Both the position numbers and the translations under genes were made by a program. From positions 44,213,797 through 44,277,796 of the forward strand of contig CP136061.1 of NCBI GenBank assembly GCA_032622095.1: a stretch of 64,000 nucleotides of DNA. The letters run 5' to 3'. The DNA comes from Siphonodentalium dalli (Eukaryota; Mollusca; Scaphopoda; Gadilida; Siphonodentaliidae). This document shows, piece after piece, positions 23,314-34,602 of this stretch. The notes below the pieces were generated by a model that was given only the letters and a program-made list of their open reading frames with translations, searched no databases and had not been told where the DNA came from. Position 1 is the stretch's first letter. Every line of letters begins with the position of its first letter.

Positions 23314-24304
23314 TTCAACAACTAATTAAGGCGACATTATCTACTTGTAGTGTGTGGTTAACTTAAAGTTTTGGAAACTAACCATAAAACTGAAATACAT
23401 AACATGAGATTTGCATGTTTAAATAGCCTAATGCTGTCCTATAACCCAATAAATTGAATCTTGATCTTAAGAACCATACTTTGAAGAAGCATCCAAAAAT
23501 TGATGCGTCGATTTATGTAATTAGCGACTAAGTCACTCATTGACCTGCCCCCCCCCCCCCCCACCAAAAAAAAGTCCAAAACACATGCCCCACTATAAGC
23601 TGATAGCGTCGCTTTAATGAAATAGTTTGATCAAACATTCATTTTACATGTATGTGGTTATCACATTTTGTTTACAAGGAACATATTAATCTACTCGATA
23701 AGTCTGGATAAGTAGTAACTTATGTTTGATATGGCTCTCATTTGTTCAGTTCTACTGTGTGATCAAGGAACCTAATTCTTGCAATATTGCTATTAAAGTG
23801 ATCAAAATGGAACACTGAACATTTTCAGTAAACATTTCATATAGCATATACATTTCATATAGCATATATACCAATAGAATGGAAGAAATATACTTGAATC
23901 CTCATAGTTTGAATAAAAATTATATCTATATGACCATGAAATGCTCTATATGAGTTTATAAATTTCTTCTGTTCTGCACAGTGTATATAGTAGTACACTA
24001 TACATCGATTTGAGATAGAGACTGATGAATTTTATGCACGCAGCTCGAATATAGAACTTACGTTATATAATATTGTTACCTCGATTCAGAGAAATAGAAG
24101 ATTCTTATTCTGGGAAATAATCACTAAACGCTCTTTATGTGTCATTTACTTCGCTGTTGTTAAATAGACATGTGGTGGTAACAAGAATTATAACCATAGA
24201 AATCTTGTTCTTATCCAATAAGGCAAACATTGTGACACACGGTAACATTGTGTGTTTAAGATAAGTTAGCTCCCATGTACACTATGAAGTAAGGATTTTA
24301 AAGA
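23314..24304. other. 3' non-coding part of the large transposon
   Basis: Contains a C homopolymer at about 23549-23563 followed by an A run, a direct repeat (catttcatatagcatata, twice near 23835-23870) and aaacgctctttatg at 24126. No coding motif. Confidence 0.6.
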
Positions 24305-24796
24305 TTTTTGTAACCCTATCACCCTGTTGCTATGGTGATTTTGATATCTAATTATTGTCAAGCATTCTTTAGACACAAAATATTTGTTCAAATTGCTTCA
24401 TTCTAATTAATTAAACATACAAGAACCTTAATAACCCTGTTTTATAGCCCAGGAATATATATTTCCCATTATATCTGGCCGTTGCTAGGGCCGAAACAGA
24501 TGCATAGCAACCGTTGCTAAGGGGGGACCTTAGAAGGTTGTCTCCCAATCTTAAAATGATCAGTTTAGTGTCAAGTACCTATGTACCAAATTTCATGCTT
24601 TTATCAAAAAAAGTGCAATTCTGATATTTTTTTAACCTAATCGCCTGGACTATATGTATTCAATGGCTTGGATTCCGTTGAATACATGTGACTCATGTCA
24701 ATGGGTGTGGAATAAAATATTCACTACCAGCTTCATCACTTGTCATCTTATGATTTGGGTGCCCGACCAAAAGAACAGATAATCAAAACTGAATCT

Positions 24797-25196
24797 TTAA
24801 CCCTTTACCCAACAAAACGGCCAAAACCGGCCAAATAAAGCTTCAACAGCCTAAAATATCTTCGGTCTGTCTCAATAGAACCATACAAATATGGATATCA
24901 TTGGAACCGGCTCCTTGACCACATTGTGATAGTTACAGTTATGCCCTGTGCCAATGCATTCTCTTATATATGCGAGTCGACCATAGGTCGCCTCGCATAT
25001 ATAAGAGAATGCATTGGCCTAAAAAAATCTTTTTTTTAACACTTTTTACCATTTTTTCTTAAATTCTTTAACAATTTTATAATTTTTAATGTGTTAAGCC
25101 AATGCATTCTCTTATATATGCGAGGCGACCTATGGTCGACTCGCATATATAAGAGAATGCATTGGCACAGGGCCCTTCTGTTGGGTAAAGGATTAA
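24797..25196. mobile_element. 400-bp TTAA MITE, inverted twin of 12526-12925
   Basis: TTAA at 24797-24800 and 25193-25196. Modules lie at 24950-25018 and 25098-25166. Compared with the reverse complement of the 12.5-kb copy it has the same total length and only scattered substitutions, so transposition was recent. It sits 145 bp beyond the end of the large transposon. Confidence 0.9.
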
Positions 25197-25238
25197 AGTC
25201 AATCTCTGATCAGCAAGACATCACATGAACTACTTGAT

Positions 25239-25741
25239 TTGCCACGGTGCACATATTTCCTGTCCATTCCTTGATGTGTCATGGTGCACATATTTCCTGT
25301 CCACTCCTTGATTTGTCATGGTGCACATATTTCCTGTCCATTCCTTGATGTGTCATGGTGCACATATTTCCTGTCCACTCCTTGATTTGTCATGGTGCAC
25401 ATATTTCCTGTCCATTCCTTGATGTGTCATGGTGCACATATTTCCTGTCCACTCCTTGATTTGCCATGGTGCACATATTTCCTGTCCACTACTTGATTTG
25501 CCATGGTGCACATATTTCCTGTCCACTCCTTGATTTGTCATGGTGCACATATTTCCTGTCCATTCCTTGATGTGTCATGGTGCACATATTTCCTGTCCAC
25601 TCCTTGATTTGCCATGGTGCACATATTTCCTGTCCACTACTTGATTTGCCATGGTGCACATATTTCCTGTCCACTCCTTGGTTTGTCATGGTGCACATAT
25701 TTCCTGTCCACTCCTTGATTTGTCATGGTGCACATATTTCC
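25239..25741. repeat. 37-bp tandem array, about 13 copies
   Basis: Unit begins catggtgcacatatttcctg followed by tccactccttgatttgt. Variants (tccattccttgatgtgt against tccactccttgatttgt, and ccactacttgatttgcc) alternate in a partly regular order. ORFs on both strands are periodicity artefacts. Confidence 0.95.
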
Positions 25742-25749
25742 AAAAAAAA

Positions 25750-26200
25750 ACTATTTGTATCCTGAAACCCAAGACCCGTGTTGTGGTAAACAGATCGATG
25801 ACTGGTGGCAATATTGTTTGCGGGGCATCACAACACGGATGTATTGTACGTCATGAATGCATTATGTTGTGTGTTGTATTTCGATTTATGACCATGCACG
25901 CAGGTGGCAAGCAGATTGATTTTAGTCGTACACTCCAAATATAATAAACTGGTTATCCATGACATGTTTTGATTGTAGAACCGAAATGTAACCGACTTGT
26001 AACCAGTGTGAAGGGTATTTGGTTCTAGCACCCAATGATTTGGTAGTACAAGCCGCCAATATCCGAACATTTAGCGTCAAGTACCAAACAGTCGGGGCGA
26101 GATGGCGCAAGGAACCGCGATACGTTGTTCCAAGGCGCCATGTTTTATTTTCAACGAAGCGACTATCCTTCATCTGAATCATTATTTTACTGTGGCATGG
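25750..26200. other. No gene recognised
   Basis: Mixed-composition unique sequence between the 37-bp array and a possible exon. Short ORFs lack motifs. Confidence 0.4.
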
Positions 26201-26204
26201 ATAG

Positions 26205-26280
26205 AGTGGAGCGTGTCACAAGTACAGGAGTGGCTGTCAGGATCTGGTCTGCCAGAGTTTTTACAGGCGCTTAATATTTT
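26205..26280 (+). CDS. Possible exon with N-terminal half of a SAM domain
   Basis: The frame reads EWSVSQVQEWLSGSGLPEFL and continues to LNI. The W-S-V-x-x-V-x-x-W-L spacing followed by GLPEF matches helices 1-2 of SAM domains, which mediate protein-protein contacts. It is preceded by an AG after a T-rich stretch and followed by GTAACT, a possible donor, with a stop inside the putative intron. The second half of the domain is not visible nearby. It could be an isolated exon, a pseudogene piece or a chance match. Confidence 0.35.
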
Positions 26281-26639
26281 GTAACTTAGATTATAATTAT
26301 GTACCAGTTGTTACATTATAACTTGTACTGTTCAGTCTGTTGACTCGAAAATTCAGTCTGGCAAAAAGTCCAGATTCTTGCACATGTAGCCGATATATAT
26401 GCTGATCTACTGCATGTTACTACAAAGAGAGGTGGTTCTAATCTGATATACACATCTCCAACCTTGATTCATATAATGGGACTTTCATTATATTAAATTC
26501 AAGTTTTGAACTATTTTAATGTGAGACTGACTCTCGTGTTTTGGATATTCAGATGTAACTTGGTTTAAATAACTCTTCAGTTGTGGATCAATATCAAAGA
26601 AGTGTGTGTTGTGTAATTGGTAATATATCTATGTTCAAG

Positions 26640-27005
26640 TCAATTGCTTACATACAAATAACGCTAGCTATTAGTGGAGTCTCAATAAAATAACCACTTG
26701 GTTCTTCATTTGAATCTAAAACAATAACCATTTGATTTTTCATTTGGTTCTAAAGGAAGAATCATTTGGTTAGATCAGAACCTGCTGGTTTATAAATTGG
26801 TTTCATCACATGGAACCAAAAATCGTATTCAGAAACTACTGGTTACAAATACGGGACAAAATTTCAGAACCATCTGGTTCCCAGACAGGTTCTATACAAG
26901 CAACCAAAGGTCGTGTTCAAAAGTTACTGGTTCACAAATTGGTTCAGAATGGGGAACCAAGAAAAGAGTAATTTGGTTCTATGTTGGTTCCAACTGGTCT
27001 AGAGC
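26640..27005. repeat. Region dense in ttggttc / gaacca words
   Basis: From about 26695 to 27005 the words ttggttct, ggttcc and aaccaaa recur every 20-40 bp in both orientations, suggesting an old decayed tandem or inverted array. No gene. Confidence 0.45.
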
Positions 27006-27013
27006 CAACTAGT

Positions 27014-27127
27014 ACTATGGCTACCCAGACCCGAATGTTTCTCTATGGCTACCCAGACCCGAATGTTTCTCTATGGCTACCCAGACACAAATGTTTCTCT
27101 ATGGATACCCATACCCAAATGTTTCTC
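27014..27127. repeat. 28-bp tandem array, 4 copies
   Basis: Unit ctatggctacccagacccga plus atgtttct repeats four times with growing divergence in the last two copies. Confidence 0.9.
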
Positions 27128-27517
27128 TACTTAGGTTTCAAATACGAGACAAACTGAAGAACGAATGAAAAGACATTTGGTTACAGATAATTCTACTAAG
27201 TTTAGGGTACTATATGTCATCACATGCACTCGATCACATCAACTTATGCGCTCGTTCTAACTAGCCGTGATATTCAGGACGCCACAGCCGATAAAAGTAT
27301 AAATTTCTTCGGTTTGTACCAACAACTGCATTAAAGATACAGACTCTCAGCCAATCAGATTACTTGTATCATACAGCCATCGCTTGTCAAGCCTCGGGCA
27401 TCTGTCCTCAATTGCCGACTGAATAGAAGATTATTGTACGCGTTGTCCCGGATCTGTAGATAGAACATAAGCGAACATCTCTTTTTGCTCAATAACCCTA
27501 ATCGTCGTCGATATTTT

Positions 27518-27900
27518 ACAAAAATAGAGACCTTTCGCGCAAAAATCACTATTACGATTACGGATAGGACATATTGTCTAGTAAGGTTGACATCACAATT
27601 TACCTACGATGGCCAATTGGTTACACATATATTTAATGGGAAAAATAACGGGTGTCTCTTTCAGATCCCATGTTCTTATCTGTGTGTAATACATCACACG
27701 GATATTGTTAGAGCGTCCCCAAGCAGGAGCGGTGGCACATTCTAGACACATCTGCACATAATTGAACTGAGTGGGTATATTTCGTCTCACATAAGAACCC
27801 CCGTGCGTAAAGGTCAAATTTGGCCGTATACTGGCAAGATATTTCCATACCCGTAATCGTATTCGTGATTTTGCGGAAGGTTTCCACTATTTTATGACCC
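27518..27900. mobile_element. Fold-back MITE with diverged arms
   Basis: The left arm aatagagacctttcgcgcaa to attacgattacgg (27524-27563) is mirrored at 27840-27895 (ccgtaatcgtattcgtgatt; ggtttccactatttt). The arms are about 60 bp with roughly 80% match by eye. ORFs on both strands simply read the mirrored arms. Confidence 0.6.
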
Positions 27901-28039
27901 AACGTGAATTTTAAGACCACGAGTAGCTAAACTTATAGTCGTATATAACTCTATCCGTGAGTTCAGAAACCTCTCCATTAACATCAACCACAGACGTATA
28001 GGAACATGGTCGGTTTAAGAAACCTCACATACACAAGAG

Positions 28040-28140
28040 AATACATTGGCCTAACAATATTTACATTGACCTCGTAAACCAGTGCGTTCTCTTATATATA
28101 TATGCGAGGCTCCCCGTGGGAGAATGCACTGGCACAGGAT
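28040..28140. repeat. Decayed palindromic module
   Basis: Contains aatacattggcctaacaata, then gcgttctcttatatatatat and gagaatgcactggcacagg, relatives of the 69-bp module seen at 4, 12, 25 and 62 kb. The host element's ends are not recognisable. Confidence 0.6.
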
Positions 28141-28235
28141 ATCTAGTAGGGCATGTGTCAAGCAGGAAATAAGCCAGGACGTTGATGAGTTCCGGGTATA
28201 AAATATGAAAACATGTTCCTTATTTGTAATAACCA

Positions 28236-28650
28236 CGATGTGCCATGCAAATGCTGCTGGTGACGATGTGCCATGTACATGATCCTGGTGACGATGTTCC
28301 ATGTAAATACTGTTGGTGACGATGTGCCATGTAAATGCTGCTGGTGACGATGTGCCATGTAAATACTGCTGGTGACGATTTGCCATGTAAATGCTGCTGG
28401 TGACGATGTGCCGTATAAATGCTGCTGGTGACGATGTGCCATGTAAATGCTGCTGGTGACGATGTGCCATGTAAATGCTGCTGGTGACGATGTGCCATGT
28501 AAATGCTGCTAGTGACGATGTGCCATGTAAATGCTGCTGGTGACGATGTGCCGTGTAAATGCTGCTGGTGACGATGTGCCATGTAAATGCTGCTGGTGAC
28601 GATGTGCCATGTAAATGCTGCTGGTGACGATGTGCCATGTAAATGCTGCT
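28236..28650. repeat. 28-bp tandem array, about 15 copies
   Basis: Unit gatgtgccatgtaaatgctg plus ctggtgac. Few variants (atgatcc, atactg, gccgtg). Because 28 is not a multiple of 3, three different minus-strand reading frames stay open over it (up to 195 codons), producing repetitive peptides that are not genes. Confidence 0.95.
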
Positions 28651-28659
28651 ATTATATAA

Positions 28660-30490
28660 TGATTAAACCCAACTTCATGTTTATACTGAAGATTTAGAGA
28701 GACCTTATAGAAACTTTTTAATTTGTTAGACTGTTATTAATCAGTACAATTTAGACAGTAACCTACACTTTCAAAAATCACTTTACAACAAAATAAGAGG
28801 TCATGATCATCAGCTGCGGATGCTTCGTTCAGATAAAAATACTTTTTTCGCAGGGAGCGATCAAACGTCGGAACACTTTACCGGACTTCATTGTTGAATT
28901 TTAAGAACCATTCAAATATTCAATTTTATAGCATGAAATATGAAAAAAGACCAATGTGTAACATATGAAAATTACATGAAATGTAGATCAATTTTGGAAC
29001 TTAAAATCAATAGACTTGAACCGAAATAAATATATATTGACAACAATAGCCCCTGTAATTGCATACATTTAAATTAAGATTGTCACAATCACGGTCATTC
29101 TTACATTTGTGTTTATTTGTTACAATCCCTGCATTAACATGTTGCGTTTAATGCGGAACATCCTTGTTTGTGAATTAATATTGAATAGTTGATCTTGTTG
29201 TCGCTTGTTTATATGGCGCTTATGGTAATTGTGACAGGTCTTCGCTTGTTCTCTTCCTTGTTACTAATCTTTTCGAACAGCATATACAATGCCCAATATG
29301 TTTTCGGATTCATATATTGTCCTCTTTTGCTGTTCTTGTTCTCTATATTCATTCGAATTAGTCGCCGTGCTGTCGTTTGTATTAATCTTCACAATATGTC
29401 GGCGATTCTGTCTACTTGCAATTACTTAACTTAATAAGATTGTAATTCTTGGTTCAGTTTGCTGATATATTCTTCGCGGTGTTGTCGAGTTTTCTTTACT
29501 GTTACACTTCCTGTTCCGCTAATAACTCGTTCTGCGTGCTATACACATGTTTGAGGTGACTCTTTATGAATGGGCGAATGTACGCCTCTGTCTTTCTACG
29601 AAATCGTCCATTGTGTCAGATATTCTCAATATTATTTCCATTTATTGTCCGTGTTCATCTGACAAGATGTAACATATATTATTCACGTGTTGTCAGCATA
29701 TTCTAGATTTTTTTTATTTGCAGCATGCACGTATCAAACATATACAGTGCTAATGTCGATTATTTTGTCTACGATGATAGCGATAATGACAATGATGTTG
29801 GTGGCGATGATGATTATCATATGATAAGCATATGTGCTGATAAAATGATCGTGGTGGTTTTAAGAATGCAACAGCTGGTTTTGGAGTATCGGTGGGACCA
29901 GTTAGATATGAACACATTGTATCATAACTAAATATGTGCAGTAAACCCTTCAGAAATTAGAATTAAGAAAATAATCAATATCGTCAGCAACAGTCCGTTG
30001 TTGATCAACAAGTTGGACACAGTGAATCGATATCATGTCATCGTCGTTAGTTCACCTACACGAAGCAATTAAGGTGTACACATATAGGTTATACCCGCTT
30101 GGGTATCTGTACCAAGAATATAAATAAGGGTTTTTTTTCAAGAATGCCGATGATATGATATTACTTGACAAAACCTTCCCGCGATGTCCAATAGTGTCAC
30201 TCCAAATGTGCGAATATTACCGGGACATCTGGGTTCTGAACGGTAATTCCATTATAGCAAACCCAAATATCCGCCCAAGTTTGTTTTTCGTCAGTATAAA
30301 ACAAATTCGAAACCATATCGAAGACAAAATCGTTGTTCAACGCTGAATGTAACCTTGCGAGTCATCCGACCGTCGACGAGCATACATTTTGACAACATCG
30401 GAAAAATGTGAATTAACCTTTGATTGAATGGTATACGTATCAAGAATTGTAGATGAGTACTTATTTGATAGATAACCGTCATATTGAAAG
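28660..30490. other. No gene recognised
   Basis: AT-rich unique sequence. An 81-codon hydrophobic ORF at 29189-29434 starts with a non-ATG codon and lacks family motifs. A GAT/GAC-rich patch lies near 29770-29815. Nothing else supported. Confidence 0.4.
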
Positions 30491-30497
30491 TGGTTTT

Positions 30498-30740
30498 AGT
30501 CGAACATGTTCATCCGAAAATCAGCACGTTATGGGCTTATTCGTGTAATAGGATTTGTTTTAGGTACATAATCGGCTTAGAATCGCCTCATTAATTTTGA
30601 GTGCATAACTAACTAAAAATGAGAGTGATTTATTAACAGCATCCACTCATAATGACTTAATGTACGTTCATTACGGGCGGAAAATAACACGAATAAACAA
30701 ACCCAGGATACACCAAATGTACGCTCTTTAAAATGTGAAT
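30498..30740. repeat. Dispersed repeat shared with 37365-37590
   Basis: Shares aggtacataatcggcttaga-like, aattttgagt, and acgctcttt(a)a blocks with 37365-37590. Both also contain gggctta words resembling the 34-bp satellite unit. Non-coding. Confidence 0.5.
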
Positions 30741-30913
30741 AATCACATGTGGGTCGATTATGAACCTATTTGCTCGAGGATATTTCGTTGACTATGAATC
30801 TGTTTATTCTGCATCATAATGAATATATTATACTGTATACATCATGGTGGTGTAGTGTACTGTCTGCATTCTGCGCGATTAATTCTAAATTCAAATATCA
30901 TAAAGTTATTACA

Positions 30914-31058
30914 CAATGTTGTGTACAGTATATTTCTTGTACGAGTCCAGGTTGCGGTGGAAAGTCATATTGGACGAGACGCGCAGCGTCGAGTCCAATA
31001 TAACTTTTCACCACAACCTGGACGAGTACAAGCAAACATATATACTGTACACAATACT
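30914..31058. repeat. Imperfect fold-back hairpin
   Basis: The left arm gtgtacagtatattt, cttgtacgagtccaggttg and catattggac is mirrored on the right. The centre is gagacgcgcagcgtcgag. One-sided cgag insertions occur as in other hairpins here. A related partial arm (gattcgagtccaatatgacg) follows at 31199. Confidence 0.75.
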
Positions 31059-31746
31059 GTTTAATGAAATTGTTATTATCCATTTGTATGTTTATCCAAA
31101 TTTTGGGAATACAATTATAGAATTTAAAAAATTGCAATATGTACAGGGACGTGGCGACTGTGTCTTTGACTATAATTATTTTGTGATGTCATTTGGATTC
31201 GATTCGAGTCCAATATGACGTTCTGGACTCCTGTGATGTCAGGTAGTAAAGCGTTGTATATTCTTGACACTTTCGCAGTCCAGTATGACTTTTCCCCGGA
31301 TTATCATGTGACGGCTTTTGCCCAATCAGAAATAGTGTTAGTAAAGGGATGGATAATAATATCGTCAACAACCAAGGAACGGGATAGCAACAGCATGGTG
31401 GAGGGTGTGCCGTTTTTTTCATCTGGAAATTTCGGGGACCCACCACCGCCAAACTTGCACACAACATATTTTTGGGGCCCCACAAACAAATGCCGGCCAA
31501 GATTCACAAACTATGTTAATCGTGCAATGTTCAACCCCTAATTGTGGAGAGCATGCACATAGACAATGATTGTCAACCAGTTGATAATCAACTCATACCA
31601 TTTTGATATTCAATTCAAGATCGAACAATCACCGGCGAACAAGCGATCACCATTTAATAAATTTAAATTATGACAACATACATACAGAGAAAACAAAAAT
31701 ATGATGATAAACAAAATCGAACAAAGTTACATCAGACAAACATTAT

Positions 31747-32131
31747 TTAAACTGGGGCGTACAGCTTGGCGGCTTCTTTTAGTATTTTGCTGGCACTTAT
31801 CCTCATCGACGAGTAGTCTCTCCACAATGTCATTAACTTTCCGGTCGTCTCCCTCGTTTTCCTCTCCTGTCGTCTACGCATCTTCCCTTCGGAAACCATC
31901 CTGATGTTGGTTGGTGTATCAGCTGCCTCTTCGTTGAGTAGGGTGACTAGTACGTAGAATGGTAGATTTCCCTTTTTCGCCGCATGGTTGAGTCGATTGT
32001 GCCAGATAATTGTTGTATAACTCACCTGTGTCACAAACCCGATGCGTCAAACGGGAACATTCAGGTTCAATGCAGCCAATAACCTCCTGACGATGCCGAA
32101 TAGTATCTCCACATGAAGCACAGTTAGACAT
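31747..32131 (-). pseudogene. MULE-type transposase remnant: zinc-finger exon joined to C-terminal piece
   Basis: Reading minus strand, ATG at 32131 starts MSNCASCGDTIRHRQ, then Cys, Cys, His and Cys in the C-x2-C ... C-x4-C ... H-x3-C-like spacing of the zinc-finger exon found at the start of many invertebrate MULE/FLYWCH-associated transposases. After codons for VCDTG comes ag|GTGAGT (32026/32025), a good donor. Only about 25 bp later another frame reads WHNRLNHAA, LPFYVLVTLLNEEA and MRRRQERK, ending at 31747, which matches the C-terminal region of the same transposase type. The catalytic middle is missing. This is an internally deleted derivative; the family assignment rests on remembered motifs. 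Confidence 0.6.
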
Positions 32132-32245
32132 TGTGGAATTATGCCAGTCAACAATAAATCAGTTGAATAAAATATATACCAGTTGTGTTTTTACTAACAT
32201 GTTTTCATAACAAATCAAACTCAGTGGATTCATCCTGATCACCAA

Positions 32246-32469
32246 TCACTGACCATTCATCATCGCATGTCTGTTTATACAATGACATAAAGGGATCACA
32301 CACGCGTGTTTATACAACGGCGAAGAGATTAATTAACACGATTCAATAAATGCCCTGTCACCATTCACTGACCATTTATCACCGCGTGTCTGTTTATACA
32401 ACGACATAAAGGGATCACACACGCGTGGTTATACAACGGCGAAGAGATTAATTAACACGATTCAATAAA
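32246..32469. repeat. Tandem duplication, two units of about 113 bp
   Basis: Both units contain catcg/accgcgtgtctgtttata, acataaagggatcacacacg and aagagattaattaacacgat. About 95% identical by eye. Confidence 0.9.
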
Positions 32470-32683
32470 TGCTTTTTTCAAGTCAGAACATCACCGAAAT
32501 TCTCAATTAATACAGATATATACATAATTATATATTAAATTCATAAATATAAGTAAAATTCATAAAGTTTGAAAATCACCAAAAAAATTACCGAAAATCT
32601 CAATTAATACAGATATATGTGTGAAAAGACAATCATAATTTAAATTTATTTAAATAAACATAAAACATAAACAATAAAATTGA

Positions 32684-32805
32684 GGGTCCGTATAAGCCGG
32701 GGTCCGTATAAGCCAGGGTCCGTAAGAGCCGGTGGTCCGTAAAAGCCAGGGTCCGTAAGAGCCAGGGTCCGTAAGAGCCAGGGTCCGTATAAGCCGCATA
32801 CCCTG
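32684..32805. repeat. 17-bp minisatellite, about 7 copies
   Basis: Units such as agggtccgtaagagcc and gggtccgtataagcc(g/a)g. It may be the subterminal repeat of a transposon end, since it follows an AT-rich stretch and stops abruptly at 32806. The minus-strand ORF over it is an artefact. Confidence 0.9.
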
Positions 32806-33095
32806 GATGATTACTGAATTTACTCATATTAGTTGCCTACCTATATGCTAATCACTATATACTAGTAAAAAGGGCCGACCTTAAGTAATGCTATTATTCA
32901 GACTAAACTTCATAATGGCATTCAGGTAAACATGTACAAATAATGCTAATAATATATACCCAACTACCCAATTGTTAATACCATGGGACATTCAGTTGAA
33001 AGAGCACTTTAGTATTGGTATATATAATATAGGATGTTGGCATCTGTTTGGGAAGCAAATGAATGATCACTGTCATTTGTCCAAGTATCGGTACA

Positions 33096-33700
33096 TTTAA
33101 GAAATGACTTGCCGATCGATTGGGGTCATTGTTTCACACGAACTTTGTTTATGTACTTTGTCGGTCAAAAACAATGACCCCCAATCGATATGCAAGTCAT
33201 TATAATCATATACCAGACCATTAATAATTTGAACAAGTTTTCAAAACGACCACACCAATTGCAAGTAACACATATTGTTCAAATTCAACACAGTCTCCCA
33301 ATAACAACACGCAGCAAACGCGTGCACATGGTTGGCTTGACAAGTTATGTGGGTTTTTAAGATACGCCCAACATGTTGCATAGTGCACTCCTTGTCGAGG
33401 GTATACCTCACAGGAATGGACTTTGGCATACTATATTATTCGGTTCACCGCAGCACCACATTACCTTACCATCTCTAGACATACATGTGACGACGGCAAA
33501 TGTTTACGATGACTATATTAAATTTCAATGTTATATACTTACCATTTTATTTGTTTACACAATAGTGCTATTTATTATATATTGATTTATTCGTGTGTTA
33601 CATATGTAATTAGAACAACAATAAAGAATCTTGAAGTGACGTAGGTGCTTCATCGCTTATTGTGAAGTGGACACCACGCAACGAGCGCATTTACACTTGA
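33096..33700. repeat. Dispersed fold-back repeat family, copy B
   Basis: Hairpin 33101-33209: aaatgacttgccgatcgatt with its inverse aatcgatatgcaagtcatt. The flank blocks caaattcaacacagtctccc and gtgaagtggacaccacgcaa match copies A and C, the last displaced by about 300 bp of extra sequence. Non-coding. Confidence 0.7.
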
Positions 33701-33704
33701 AGTG

Positions 33705-34600
33705 ACGTAGGTGCATATTCATCGTTTTTATTGCCTGACAAACTTTGGAAACGTTAACTGTAACCTTGTCGCGATTTATATACTGATTCCTATAGGGACG
33801 CAAATTGTGTGAACGCAGAGGGTGTGTGATTATATAAATATAAATATAAATAGCTGTACAGGTACATTTCTTGCAAAATTGATGCTGACTCAATTACGTG
33901 CTATACGTATGATCATATTAGCATACATTAATATTAAGTGTAATGAATGCCATGTGATTTTGTCTGAATAATATCAACAGAAGAAGGCCTAAGGCCGAAA
34001 GCTTTTGAGGAGCAACCTCTTTGATTTGTCAACCTACAATGTCCCTCATCTCCTGGACCATATATACAAGTATCATAAAGTCACTTTCTGATGAGCGTAT
34101 GTTCGTCCCGAGACTCCTAAATACCAATTAGTTTTGTATTTATTGATAGTCACATTAATATTTGAGCCGGTTGATCATCCATTATTCATGCGCACAGTGA
34201 TCTAGGCTGAGGCTTGCAGGTTTTCCGATATTTTACTATTACGAATATTTCGCCTGTACTCGACCGAACATAAATTATTTATTATTTCTCAAACTCTCCT
34301 CTTCGTTTCTTTCTCTCTCCGTTATTCCCATATCACTCTGCCAACACTATCTGCATGCCCGATATTAATATAATATGTCCAGCGTTTGCCTCCCGATTCA
34401 CCACTCTATATACACATTCCAGAGACGGGGGATACAAAATGGTAGCAAACATTTCCAACACCGAAGTAAAAACATGGGACAGTGAAAGTCAATAAGATTC
34501 TCACCTACCAGCTCTTTCAAATTTAAGCACATGGAAACATTGTCGTGAACGACAGATTTTTCGATTCGAAATAAAAATATCAGAAAATTATCGTCAAGCT
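33705..34600. other. No gene recognised; ribozyme-like motif
   Basis: Mostly AT-rich. A compact GC stem, gaaggcctaaggccgaaa, lies at 33983-34000 and is discussed separately. No exon found. Confidence 0.4.
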
Positions 34601-34602
34601 CC

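Larger units (their letters stand above)
18364..24652 (+). mobile_element. Large DNA transposon, Academ-like, decayed
   Basis: Termini tagtccaggcgatta and inverse define a 6289-bp element. Inverted similarity runs about 350 bp inward (18364-18715 against 24305-24652), including ggttgctatgcatctgtttt-type and gggaaatatatatttctggg blocks. Between them, in order, lie a transposase-like region (18960-19920), an interruption of about 2 kb, and an XPG/FEN1-like nuclease region with a Cys-rich tail (21996-23313), all on the plus strand. A transposase paired with an XPG-type nuclease is the hallmark of some Academ elements; that assignment is inference from family knowledge. The target duplication is unclear (only TA is shared by the flanks). 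Two stops and one frameshift show it is inactive. Confidence 0.75.

Noticed and set aside
25353-25698. Minus- and plus-strand ORFs with repeated CAPWQIK or HIFPVHSL peptides
   Set aside because: Artefacts of the 37-bp array.
28051-28638. 195-codon minus-strand ORF with repeated HQQHLHGTSS peptides
   Set aside because: Produced by the 28-bp array, which keeps three frames open.
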